From: Sphingomonadales bacterium UBA6171
GTDB taxonomy: Bacteria > Pseudomonadota > Alphaproteobacteria > Sphingomonadales > Sphingomonadaceae
Assembly (NCBI GenBank): GCA_002422985.1
Contig: DITZ01000066.1
Location: 9,500-46,111 of the forward strand
DNA: 36,612 nt
Direction: 5' to 3'
Shown here: in pieces, positions 1-7,376 of the stretch
Layout: every line of letters starts with the position of its first letter
Numbering within the stretch: the first letter of the stretch is position 1
Position numbers and translations under genes: made by a program
The notes under the pieces: model-generated
What the model saw: only the letters and a program-made list of their open reading frames with translations
Databases searched by the model: none
What the model was told of the DNA's origin: nothing

Positions 1-22
1 CCCCTCCCCTTTAGGGGAGGGG
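1..22. terminator. Perfect GC-rich inverted repeat, possible terminator
   Basis: Nine-base arms CCCCTCCCC and GGGGAGGGG flank a TTTA loop, giving a perfect hairpin. It lies just beyond the 3' end of the minus-strand hydrolase gene and at the window edge. There is no clear T-run, so it could be a terminator for that gene, for a gene outside the window, or simply part of a repeated intergenic element that continues with the G-rich stretch at 19-37. Confidence 0.45.
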
Positions 23-49
23 CCGGGGGTGGGGGCGCCGGGTCAATAC
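19..49. repeat. Dispersed G-rich intergenic element, copy 1
   Basis: The core GGGGCCGGGGGTGGGGGCG (19-37) followed by a GGGTCAA-type tail recurs at 30425-30444 (core) and 34761-34782 (second half plus tail). Each copy sits immediately 3' of a coding sequence. The similarity was read by eye; the function is unknown, but a role in transcript ends is plausible. Confidence 0.4.
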
Positions 50-73
50 ACCGACACAACACCGACCCATGCC

Positions 74-943
74 CTACCACTGCCCCAAAAATCCCTCCAG
101 CGCGGCCAGCGCTTCGGGTTCTTCCAGCGTGGGTGCATGGCCGACCGATGCTATGGTCACGGCCAGCAGGCCCGGCAGTCGGGCGGCCATGCGCTGCTGT
201 GTTGCCGCTGTCAGAATGTCCGAGGTTTCGCCGCGCAGGCTGAGCACGGGCTTGCCATGATAGGCGTCCAGCGCGGTCCACAGGTCCACCCCGCCGTCGC
301 TGTTGGGCAGCGTCATGGGGGCGGCGATTTCGGGATCATAATCGAACACGATCCGCCCCCCGCGCGAAATCCGGCACAGCCGCTTGGTATGCGCCAGCCA
401 GTCGTCCAGCGAAAAACGCGGGTAGATATGGTCCTGCCGGCGCGCCAGATCGCGCGCAGCAATCAGCCAGCTGGCCCAGCCGTCGCCGCGCTTCACCACC
501 TGCGCGCGCACGCGCGCCAGCCCGTCGGCCTCCAGATCCGGCCCCAGATCGTTCAGCACCAGCCCGGCGATGGCGTCCGCATGGGTGAGCGGCAGCAGCA
601 ACCCCAGCAGGCCACCCAGCGATGTGCCCAGCACGATGAAGCGGGTGCAGCGGGCATCGGCAAGCACGGCACCCATATCCTTCAGATAGACGAGCGGCAC
701 ATAGGAGAGTTTGTCCGGCGCATAGCCCGATTCGCCGCGCCCGCGCAGGCTGACGGCGATCACCCGGAAGCGCGCGGACAGTCGGCTGGCCAGCGCTTCG
801 AAATCCCGGACGTTGCGCGTCAGCCCCGGTATGCAGATGATGGCGGGGCGCGCATTCGCATCCGCCGGCCCCGGCCATTCCCGCCAGTGCAGCCGCACGC
901 TGTCTGCGCTCCAGGTGAAATGATCGACAGGTTCCATCAGCAT
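74..943 (-). CDS. Alpha/beta hydrolase
   Basis: A 289-residue alpha/beta-hydrolase-fold protein, probably a cytoplasmic esterase or lactonase-type enzyme acting on an unidentified ester. Visible landmarks are the oxyanion-hole segment PGLTRN (39-44), the nucleophile elbow GTSLGG with Ser108, a candidate acid Asp242 in RGETSDIL, and the catalytic His269 in VGHAPTLEEPEA. There is no signal peptide. The ATG at 943 is preceded by AAGGA with six bases of spacing, which supports this start. The gene is divergent from the TetR-type regulator at 1044, so that regulator may control it; this is inference from position only. Substrate cannot be deduced. Confidence 0.85.
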   Translation of the reverse strand: MLMEPVDHFTWSADSVRLHWREWPGPADANARPAIICIPGLTRNVRDFEALASRLSARFRVIAVSLRGRGESGYAPDKLSYVPLVYLKDMGAVLADARCTRFIVLGTSLGGLLGLLLPLTHADAIAGLVLNDLGPDLEADGLARVRAQVVKRGDGWASWLIAARDLARRQDHIYPRFSLDDWLAHTKRLCRISRGGRIVFDYDPEIAAPMTLPNSDGGVDLWTALDAYHGKPVLSLRGETSDILTAATQQRMAARLPGLLAVTIASVGHAPTLEEPEALAALEGFLGQW

Positions 944-988
944 TCAGCGTCCTTAGCGCCATTGAATGCCACCTGCGAATCGCAACTT

Positions 989-1017
989 TTGACTGCCACT
1001 CAGTTCTGCGGCATAAG
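989..1017 (+). promoter_or_regulatory. Putative sigma70-type promoter of the TetR gene
   Basis: TTGACT (989-994) and CATAAG (1012-1017) are separated by 17 bases, close to the TTGACA/TATAAT consensus (5/6 and 4/6 matches). The site lies in the 100-base divergent region and would start transcription about 20 bases before the TTG start codon at 1044. It is a pattern match only. Confidence 0.45.
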
Positions 1018-1043
1018 CGAGGAGAATTAGCAGGAACAGCGCC

Positions 1044-1730
1044 TTGGCTTCACGCCCCACCCGCAGGCAACCACCGGCCGCCGGCAAAGCCGGTGCCCGC
1101 GCGTCGGCCGATGTCGCCGCGCGCCGCTATGACCCGGCGGAAACCCGCAGCCGCGTGCTGGAAGCGGCCTATATGCTGTTTGGCAAGCATGGCTATTCCG
1201 CCACCGGCACGGCCGATATCGCCCGCGAGGCCGATGTGTCCGAAGGCTCGATCTTCTATCATTTCGGCTCCAAACACGCGCTGCTGATCGAGCTTGGCCG
1301 GCTGCATGGCGAAAAGATGATTGCCGCGATGGAAGCGGGCGACGATATTGCCGGGCTCAGCTTTGATGTGACCATCAACCGCTGTTTTGATTTCTGTGAA
1401 GTCCATAATATGTGGGATGAAGTGGGCGACGGCGATTGCCATGCAAAAACGGCAGCCGGCAAGCACAACCCCGATTCCGCCCCCTTCTTCGAAGCCACCC
1501 GCGAAGTGGTGGTGGACTGGACGCGCCGCCACATCGAGGCGCTGGCCCGACGGGAAGGGTATGAACTGCCCAACAGCGCCATCACCGCCCAGCTGGTGTT
1601 CGCGCTGGTCGGTGCCGCCCTGCAACAATATTTCGCCGACGGCACCAGCACGCAAGATCAGCAGCGGATTCGCCGCGAGACCGTGCGCTTCCTCGCGGCC
1701 GCCACCCTGTCATCGGCCGCCAGCCAATAA
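1044..1730 (+). CDS. TetR/AcrR-family transcriptional regulator
   Basis: A 228-residue regulator with an N-terminal TetR DNA-binding domain at about residues 32-80: the helix-turn-helix reads GYSATGTADIAREADVSEGS followed by the family-typical IFYHFGSKHALL. The C-terminal half is the variable ligand-binding and dimerisation part. The only plausible start in front of the domain is TTG at 1044, with AGGA seven to nine bases upstream; the next in-frame ATG (Met43) would cut into the first helix. It is divergent from the hydrolase at 74-943 and converges on the amidase gene with an 11-base gap. The probable role is repression of itself and/or the hydrolase; the ligand is unknown. Confidence 0.85.
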   Translation: MASRPTRRQPPAAGKAGARASADVAARRYDPAETRSRVLEAAYMLFGKHGYSATGTADIAREADVSEGSIFYHFGSKHALLIELGRLHGEKMIAAMEAGDDIAGLSFDVTINRCFDFCEVHNMWDEVGDGDCHAKTAAGKHNPDSAPFFEATREVVVDWTRRHIEALARREGYELPNSAITAQLVFALVGAALQQYFADGTSTQDQQRIRRETVRFLAAATLSSAASQ

Positions 1731-1741
1731 GGCGGCCGGTT

Positions 1742-3115
1742 TCAGGGCGGCGCTGTCGCCAGCACCGCGTCTGCCACGCCGTCTGCAATCGCCCGCTGGC
1801 CGGCGGACGAGTATAGCCGTCTGGAATCGCCTTCGTTCGACATATAGCCGGTTTCCAGCAGCACGGCCGGCACGCCCAGGTTCCGCAGCACCTGAAAACC
1901 GGCAAAACGGTGTGCATTGCTGCGGAACGGCACGCCCTCTTTCGCCATCGCCTTTTGCAGCCGCACGGCGAAATCGGCACTGGCGTTCATCGAATCGCGC
2001 ATCCCCAGATCGACCAATAGGCCCGCCACTTCGCGGTTCTCGCCGGACAGATCGACGCCGGCGATGATGTCCGCGCGGTTTTCCTTTGCCGCCAGCCGCG
2101 CCGCTTCCCGGTCGGACGCGATGTCCGACAGGGTATAGACGGTCGCGCCATGCGCGTCGGGATTGGCGGCGCTGTCGGCGTGGATGGAAAGGAACAGGTC
2201 CGCGCCCCAGTCCCGCGCCAGCCGCACCCGGCCGCCCAGCGTCACGAAGCGGTCATCGCCGCGCGTCAGCCGCACCTCCACCCTGCGGCCTTCGGCGTGC
2301 GCGCGCCGTTCGATGGCGCGGCGCGCGGCGATGGCGATGGCCAGCGTCACATCCTTTTCCTTGCCGCCGCTCACCGATGGCGCGCCGGGGTCTTTGCCGC
2401 CATGGCCGGCGTCCAGCACCACCATGAAGCGATCCTTGCGCCGGGCCGGACGCGGGGCATAGCCGGCGGGCGGCGCGGGCGTTTCCACGGCCACCGGCGG
2501 CGGGCGGAACTGCGGTATGCGCTGCGCCTCTTCCGGCACCGGGGTGGCGGCCTGCCGCGCGGCTTCCTCCAGCACCCGCTCCACTTCGGCCAGCCGCCGG
2601 CGGCTGTCGTCGGCGATATCGGGCGGGGATTCCGGCCCCGGCGGCACAACGCGCGCGGCCTCCGCCACAAAGTCGGGCAGCGGCACCCGCCCCTTGCGCC
2701 GGGCGGTGGTGAAGGCCGGGGCTTCCTGGGGCACCAGTTGCAGCTCCAGCACATTGTCCAGCCCCTGCCGCGCGCGCGCGATGCGCATATGCCGGTGCAG
2801 ATCGATTACCAGCCGCACCGTATCGCCATCAAATTGCGACACCCGCGCCGCCTTCACCTCGCCGCTGCCGACTATATCCCGGCGCAGGCTGGAGGAATGC
2901 GGCAGGTCCACCACCAGCCGCAGCGGGTCTTCCAGCGCAAAGGCGGTGGGCGTGGTGCCCAGCGGCTGCGACAGCGCCAGCCGCACCACCACGCCATCGG
3001 CGACCGCCGCCGCGCGCAGATTGCCGGCAACGGCCAGCGGGGCGGCCATCAAGGGCAGGGCCGCACATAACAGCCATAAGAGGGAAAGCAGCCGGAACAC
3101 CTTATGCCCGCTCAT
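1742..3115 (-). CDS. amiC: N-acetylmuramoyl-L-alanine amidase (AmiC type)
   Basis: A periplasmic zinc amidase that cuts the bond between MurNAc and the stem peptide. The 457-residue protein has a signal peptide (hydrophobic stretch about 6-23, likely cleavage after AMA-type residues near 24), an AMIN domain at about 28-130, a Pro/Ala linker with a short helical part, and an Amidase_3 domain from about 230 to the end. Zinc and catalytic residues are visible: His238 (DAGHGGKDPGA), Glu253 (KEKDVTL), His312 (SIHADS) and Glu421 (LLETGYMSNEGD). The frame is open further upstream, but that would overlap flhB; the ATG at 3115 gives a proper signal peptide. It follows flhB by 49 bases on the same strand, so it may be read through from the flagellar operon. 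Confidence 0.9.
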   Translation of the reverse strand: MSGHKVFRLLSLLWLLCAALPLMAAPLAVAGNLRAAAVADGVVVRLALSQPLGTTPTAFALEDPLRLVVDLPHSSSLRRDIVGSGEVKAARVSQFDGDTVRLVIDLHRHMRIARARQGLDNVLELQLVPQEAPAFTTARRKGRVPLPDFVAEAARVVPPGPESPPDIADDSRRRLAEVERVLEEAARQAATPVPEEAQRIPQFRPPPVAVETPAPPAGYAPRPARRKDRFMVVLDAGHGGKDPGAPSVSGGKEKDVTLAIAIAARRAIERRAHAEGRRVEVRLTRGDDRFVTLGGRVRLARDWGADLFLSIHADSAANPDAHGATVYTLSDIASDREAARLAAKENRADIIAGVDLSGENREVAGLLVDLGMRDSMNASADFAVRLQKAMAKEGVPFRSNAHRFAGFQVLRNLGVPAVLLETGYMSNEGDSRRLYSSAGQRAIADGVADAVLATAPP

Positions 3116-3164
3116 GCCAATTCCGCGGCGCGTCGCCAAGGCGCTTCCTGTCCGACGGGCGCGC

Positions 3165-4295
3165 TCAATCCTCCGGCCGGCCCATCTCGTCAAAGCGGGC
3201 GCCAGCGGGGGCCTCCACCGCCGGCGGGGCATGGTCGCCCTCCTGCATCCGCAGCACCCAGGCGATAATCACCGCCACCGCGGCATAAAGATCGGGCCGG
3301 ATCGTCATCCCGGCCTTGCCGGTATAGTAGATCGCCCGCGCCACCGACGGATAGGAAAGCAGCAGCACCTGCTGTTCTGCCGCCAGCTCGCGGATCACCT
3401 CCGCCATCAGCCCGCGCCCGCGCATCAGGATGACGGGTGCCGCATCCACATCCGGCCGATAGCGCAGCGCGACGGCGAAATGCGTCGGGTTGGTCAGCAC
3501 CACGGTCGCATCCGCCATGGCACCGCGATTGGCGGATTTCAGCATCTGCCGCGCGGCGCGGCGCATGGCCTGCTTCATCTCCGGCGAGCCTTCCTGCTGC
3601 TTATGCTCGTCGCGCAGCTCCTGCCGGTTCATGCGCAGCTGCTTCAGCCATTGGAAAATCTGCCAGGGCAGGTCCGCGCCCGCCACCAGCACCAGCCCCA
3701 GCGTCAGGAACAGCAGCAGCCGGGCGGCGAGCGCGGCGATGCTGCCCAGCGCCGCGTCCAGCGTGCCCGCGCTCAGCTGCATCAGCTGCGGCAGGGCATC
3801 GCGCAGCAGCAGAATGGAAATGCTGACAATCAGCCCCGCCTTGACGAGCGCCTTCACCAGCTCCACCAGCCCTTTGGAGCCGAACATGCGCGTCAGGCCC
3901 TTGGCGGGCGACAGCCGCTCCCATTTCGGCAACAGCGCCTCGGCAGAAAAGCCGATGCCACCGGAAAGCGCCTGCCCCGCGATCACCGCCACCAGCACCG
4001 CGCCCAGCAGCGCCAGCATGGGCAGCAGCAGCGGGGCGAGCAGCGCGCCCGCCAGCGCCGCTGCGTCGAACTGCGCCAGCGTTCCGGCATCGAATTGAAA
4101 GGCCCGCACCGTGGCTTCGCCCAGCGCCGTGCCCAGCGGGATGATCATCACCCAGCCCCACAGCGCACCGGCCAGCCCCACCATCGCGGTCCCCAGCTCG
4201 CGCGCGTTCAGCCGGTTGCCCTTGCGCTTCGCCTCCTGCTTCTTGTGCGGAGTCGCGGCCTCGGTCGCCTCGCCGCCGGGCCGTTCATCCGCCAA
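3165..4295 (-). CDS. flhB: Flagellar export switch protein FlhB
   Basis: Inner-membrane component of the flagellar type III export gate that switches substrate class from rod/hook to filament. The 376-residue length is usual. A basic N-terminus (HKKQEAKRKG) precedes four membrane segments (about 36-58, 80-108, 143-165, 183-208), and the cytoplasmic domain contains the autocleavage motif NPTH at 269-272. The only in-frame start is TTG at 4295, inside the 3' end of fliR (11-base overlap), which suggests translational coupling. It is the last recognisable flagellar gene of the operon. Confidence 0.95.
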   Translation of the reverse strand: MADERPGGEATEAATPHKKQEAKRKGNRLNARELGTAMVGLAGALWGWVMIIPLGTALGEATVRAFQFDAGTLAQFDAAALAGALLAPLLLPMLALLGAVLVAVIAGQALSGGIGFSAEALLPKWERLSPAKGLTRMFGSKGLVELVKALVKAGLIVSISILLLRDALPQLMQLSAGTLDAALGSIAALAARLLLFLTLGLVLVAGADLPWQIFQWLKQLRMNRQELRDEHKQQEGSPEMKQAMRRAARQMLKSANRGAMADATVVLTNPTHFAVALRYRPDVDAAPVILMRGRGLMAEVIRELAAEQQVLLLSYPSVARAIYYTGKAGMTIRPDLYAAVAVIIAWVLRMQEGDHAPPAVEAPAGARFDEMGRPED

Positions 4296-5064
4296 GCAGC
4301 ACCGCCGACAGCTGACCGTGCATGGTGGCGAGCGCGCCGGCGAAACTGTCCGCCAGCCCCGGCAGCATCAGCGGCAGGCCCACCAGCCCCACCAGCAGCA
4401 TCAGCGGGAAGCCGATGGAGAACAGCCCCAGCTGCGGCGCCGATCGCGCGGCCACCGCCAGCGCCAGGTTCACCAGCAGCAGCGCCGCGCCCAGCGGCAG
4501 GGCCGCCAGCACCCCGCCGGCCACCGCCAGCCCGCCCCAGCCCGCCAGCTTCCACAGCCGGTCGGCCTCCAGCAGCGCCGCACCGGATGGCATCGCCGCA
4601 TAGCTTTCCACCAGCAGCCGTATCAGCAGCAGATGCCCGCCGGTTTGCAGAAATATCGCCCACATCAGCAGCACGAACAGCGCGCTCACCACCGGCGCGG
4701 GCGGCGCGCCGGGGTCCATCGCCATGGCAAAGCCGATGCCCATGGCCTGCGCCACCCATTCGCCGGCAATCGCGGCCACGGCAAAGGCGGCGTGCAGGGA
4801 AAGGGCGGCCACCGCGCCCACCAGCAGTTCGCCCGCCACCGCCAGCATCCCCACCATGGACAGCATGTCGTCCGGTGGCGCGGGCGCATGTTGGCTGCCC
4901 ATCACCAGAAAGCCGATCGCACCCGACAGCCCGATGCGCACCCGCACCGGAATCAGCTGGCCACCCAAAGCCGGCAGCAGCGCCAGTGCGGCGCCGGTGC
5001 GAAGCGAGGCGAACAGCAGCCCCAGCACAAAGGCTTCCGGGCGGAGCGCGGTGACGGCCTCCAC
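4285..5064 (-). CDS. fliR: Flagellar export gate protein FliR
   Basis: Polytopic inner-membrane protein of the FliPQR export gate. Starting at the GTG at 5064 it has 259 residues, the normal FliR size, and shows six or so hydrophobic segments with conserved-looking patches such as FASLRTGAAL near the start and MDPGAPPAPVVS in the middle. The frame is open to 5295, but that extension is the antisense-free shadow of fliQ and has no membrane character. The start lies two bases after the fliQ stop and the end overlaps flhB, in keeping with a tightly packed operon. Confidence 0.95.
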   Translation of the reverse strand: MEAVTALRPEAFVLGLLFASLRTGAALALLPALGGQLIPVRVRIGLSGAIGFLVMGSQHAPAPPDDMLSMVGMLAVAGELLVGAVAALSLHAAFAVAAIAGEWVAQAMGIGFAMAMDPGAPPAPVVSALFVLLMWAIFLQTGGHLLLIRLLVESYAAMPSGAALLEADRLWKLAGWGGLAVAGGVLAALPLGAALLLVNLALAVAARSAPQLGLFSIGFPLMLLVGLVGLPLMLPGLADSFAGALATMHGQLSAVLLGG

Positions 5065-5066
5065 CG

Positions 5067-5336
5067 CTATCGCCCCATGCGCGGGATCGCCGCCATCATG
5101 TCGCGGGTGAAGTCCAGCAACAGGCCGGCCGTTACCCCGCCGAACAGCAGGATGGCGAGCGCCACGCCGATGAGCTTGGGCACAAAGGTCAGCGTTGCTT
5201 CCTGCACCGAGGTCGCCGCCTGGATAAGACCGATGACCAGCCCGATCAGCAGCGCCGGCAGCAGCGCCGGCAACACCGCCAGCGTCAGCACCCACAACGC
5301 CTGCCGCGCGCTGTCATAAAGCAGATCCTCGCCCAT
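5067..5336 (-). CDS. fliQ: Flagellar export gate protein FliQ
   Basis: An 89-residue protein with two membrane helices (about 15-40 and 52-76) separated by the conserved FliQ segment SVQEATLTFVPKL. It forms the export gate with FliP and FliR. The ATG at 5336 shares its first base with the fliP stop (TGATG), a typical coupled junction. Confidence 0.96.
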   Translation of the reverse strand: MGEDLLYDSARQALWVLTLAVLPALLPALLIGLVIGLIQAATSVQEATLTFVPKLIGVALAILLFGGVTAGLLLDFTRDMMAAIPRMGR

Positions 5337-6130
5337 CAGCCGCTCGCGAAGCTCTGCGCCAGCGAGGCCATCACCAGCGCCCAGCCATCCACCGCGACAA
5401 ACAGCATCAGCTTGAAGGGAAGCGCGATCATCACCGGCGACACCATCATCATGCCCAGCGCCATCAACACGGTCGCCACCACCAGATCGATGATGAGGAA
5501 GGGCAGGAACAGCAGGATGCCGATCTGGAAGGCGGTTTTCAGCTCAGACGTGGCAAAGGCCGGCATCAGCACCCGCATCGGCACATCCTGCGCGCCGGCA
5601 AAGGGCGCTTCGCCCGCCAGATCGGCGAACAGCGAGAGATCGGCCTTGCGCGTGTTCGCCAGCATGAAGCCGTGCAGCACATCGCCGGCATTGCCGATGG
5701 CGGCTTCGGCAGAAATACTGTCTGTCACAAAGGGTTGCAGCGCGGTGCGGTTGATATCGGCCAGCGCCGGCTGCATCACGAAGAAGGTAAGGAACAGCGA
5801 CAGCCCCACCAGCAGCTGGTTGGGCGGCGTCTGTTGCAGGCCGATGGCCTGCCGCAGGATGGAGAGCACGATGATGATGCGCACAAAGGCCGTCATCATC
5901 AGCAGCACCGATGGCAGCAGGGTCAGCAGCGACAGCAGCAGCAGCAGTTGCAGGGAAAGCGACAGTTCGGGCGTGTCGCCGCCGCCGCCCGCCAGCGAGA
6001 GGATGCCGCCCAGCGCCGAGGGTTCGGCCGCCTGCGCGAAGCCGGGCGCTGACAGCAGCAGCAAGAGGACGCCGAGGCCGAGCGTCATAAAGTGACGAAC
6101 GGGTCGAGAAGGTCGGGCGCTATGGGTCAT
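5336..6130 (-). CDS. fliP: Flagellar export gate protein FliP
   Basis: The 264-residue core protein of the export gate. It has a cleavable signal peptide (about 1-35, hydrophobic GLGVLLLLLSAPGFA), then membrane segments at about 57-90, 101-122, 200-225 and 230-255. Family landmarks are visible: TAFVRIIIVLSILRQAIG, QTPPNQLLVGL and PFKLMLFVAVDGW. It lies four bases after fliO and overlaps fliQ by one base. Confidence 0.97.
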   Translation of the reverse strand: MTHSARPSRPVRHFMTLGLGVLLLLLSAPGFAQAAEPSALGGILSLAGGGGDTPELSLSLQLLLLLSLLTLLPSVLLMMTAFVRIIIVLSILRQAIGLQQTPPNQLLVGLSLFLTFFVMQPALADINRTALQPFVTDSISAEAAIGNAGDVLHGFMLANTRKADLSLFADLAGEAPFAGAQDVPMRVLMPAFATSELKTAFQIGILLFLPFLIIDLVVATVLMALGMMMVSPVMIALPFKLMLFVAVDGWALVMASLAQSFASG

Positions 6131-6134
6131 CGCT

Positions 6135-6437
6135 TCATGTCCTCTTCTCTCCCTCGCTCGCCGGTTGCACGGGCGCGCTCGACAGCAGCGTCAGGCCGGC
6201 TGCACTCAGCCCCAGCAGATGATCGCGGCCATCAAAGCGCACCACGGCCAGCATCGCTGAAGCCGACAGGCGTTCGGTCGCCAGCAGGCTGAGCGGGCGC
6301 GGCACGGGTGCCCCGGCGCGGCGCAGCGCCGGCCAGCGGGAAGCGCCGCCCCAGCGCCGCCACAGCAGCAGCAGCGCCACCGCAAGCGCGCACACCAGCG
6401 GCAAGGCGATCATCAGGCGGAGGAGATAGTCGCCCAT
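6135..6437 (-). CDS. fliO: Flagellar biosynthesis protein FliO
   Basis: A 100-residue protein with one N-terminal membrane helix (about 5-26) and a short cytoplasmic domain containing the FliO-like run LSLLATERLSASAMLAVVRF and a DHLLGLSAAGLTLL segment. FliO assists assembly of the FliP ring. The family is poorly conserved, but the size, topology and position between fliN and fliP are decisive. Confidence 0.88.
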   Translation of the reverse strand: MGDYLLRLMIALPLVCALAVALLLLWRRWGGASRWPALRRAGAPVPRPLSLLATERLSASAMLAVVRFDGRDHLLGLSAAGLTLLSSAPVQPASEGEKRT

Positions 6438-6443
6438 GCCGCC

Positions 6444-7376
6444 TCACGCCTCCGGCTCGACAAGCTCTGTCAGCCTGACGCCGAACTGGTCGCCCATCGC
6501 CACCACCTCCCCGCGCGCGAACAGCCGGCCGTTCACCAGCACCTCCACGGGTTCGCTGGTGAGCGTATCCAGCGCGAACAGCTGGCCGGGCGCGCTCGTC
6601 ATCAGGTCGCGCAGCGACAGCTGCCGCCGGCCCAGCTCCACCGACAGCGTGACCTCTATCCCGGCCAGCCGGATCGGCAGCGGGCCGTTGCCGCGCACTT
6701 CCGGCCCGGCGCTGTCCGCGCGCCGGGAACGCGATGCGCCACCGGCACCGGCCCGACCCGTCTCCCATTGCCCGTCCGCTGGCGGACTGTCTGCACCGCT
6801 GTCATAAGCTGGCGCACCACTGCCATGAGCTGCTGCGCCGCTGCCATAAGCTGTTGCGCCGCCGCCATAAGCCGGCGCACCGCCGCCAAAGCCGGTGTCG
6901 TCCCGCGCGTCCGGCCCGGCGGGCGCGCGACTGGCGAAGCTGCCTGCGCCGGATGTACCGGCTTCCCCGAAACCCTGTGCTGCGGCCCCGGCCGGCGCGG
7001 GGACGCTGCCGGCCTGTCCCCCCCGTGCAGCGCCCGCACCATCTGCGCCGCGCCGGGCGCCGGCGCTGCCTTTGCGCGCCGCGCCATCAAAGCCCGTGCG
7101 CGCCGGTCCACCATCGCCCGCGCCATCCCGCGCGGAACCAAATGCGCCATCCGGCGCGGAGACTGCTGCGCCGTCCGGCGCGGAGCCTGCTGCGCCGTCC
7201 GGCGCGGAACCAAATGCGCCGTCCGGCGCGGGTGCTGCCCCGTCTTCCGCCGCCAGCTCGTCGCCGCTGTCGTCAAAATCCATGGTCAGCCGCACAGCGC
7301 CGCCGGCGTCACGCGCACCCGGCGGGCGCACATCCGGGTCGACCGGCACCGGCACATCCTTCGACATCGCGTTCAT
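6444..7376 (-). CDS. fliN: Flagellar motor switch protein FliN with long repetitive N-terminus
   Basis: C-ring component that sets rotation direction. Only the last 75 residues or so (about 235-308) form the SpoA/FliN domain, starting at LPIRLAGIEVTLSVELGRR and including FALDTLTSEPVEVLVNGR. FliN is normally 100-150 residues; here the total is 310. The extra 230 residues are Ala/Gly/Asp-rich with two tandem-repeat blocks: an 8-residue unit APDGAFGS (about 49-85) and a 7-residue unit of the type GSGAPAY (about 163-197). The ATG at 7376 overlaps the fliM stop (ATGA), so the extension is in the translated gene and not an artefact of start choice. Shorter forms starting at an internal Met are unlikely because none lies near the domain. 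Confidence 0.92.
   Translation of the reverse strand: MNAMSKDVPVPVDPDVRPPGARDAGGAVRLTMDFDDSGDELAAEDGAAPAPDGAFGSAPDGAAGSAPDGAAVSAPDGAFGSARDGAGDGGPARTGFDGAARKGSAGARRGADGAGAARGGQAGSVPAPAGAAAQGFGEAGTSGAGSFASRAPAGPDARDDTGFGGGAPAYGGGATAYGSGAAAHGSGAPAYDSGADSPPADGQWETGRAGAGGASRSRRADSAGPEVRGNGPLPIRLAGIEVTLSVELGRRQLSLRDLMTSAPGQLFALDTLTSEPVEVLVNGRLFARGEVVAMGDQFGVRLTELVEPEA
6786..6890 (-). repeat. 21-bp tandem repeat inside fliN
   Basis: About five degenerate 21-bp units encode seven-residue repeats of the type GSGAPAY. The repeat lies in the low-complexity linker before the SpoA domain. Confidence 0.75.
7122..7232 (-). repeat. 24-bp tandem repeat inside fliN
   Basis: About four and a half units of 24 bp encode the eight-residue repeat APDGAFGS with minor changes. 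DNA identity between units is high, which suggests recent duplication. Confidence 0.8.

Noticed and set aside
2517..5054. Long plus-strand frame opposite amiC, flhB and fliR
   Set aside because: Same reason: repetitive Arg/Ser/Pro composition and full overlap with well-supported minus-strand genes.
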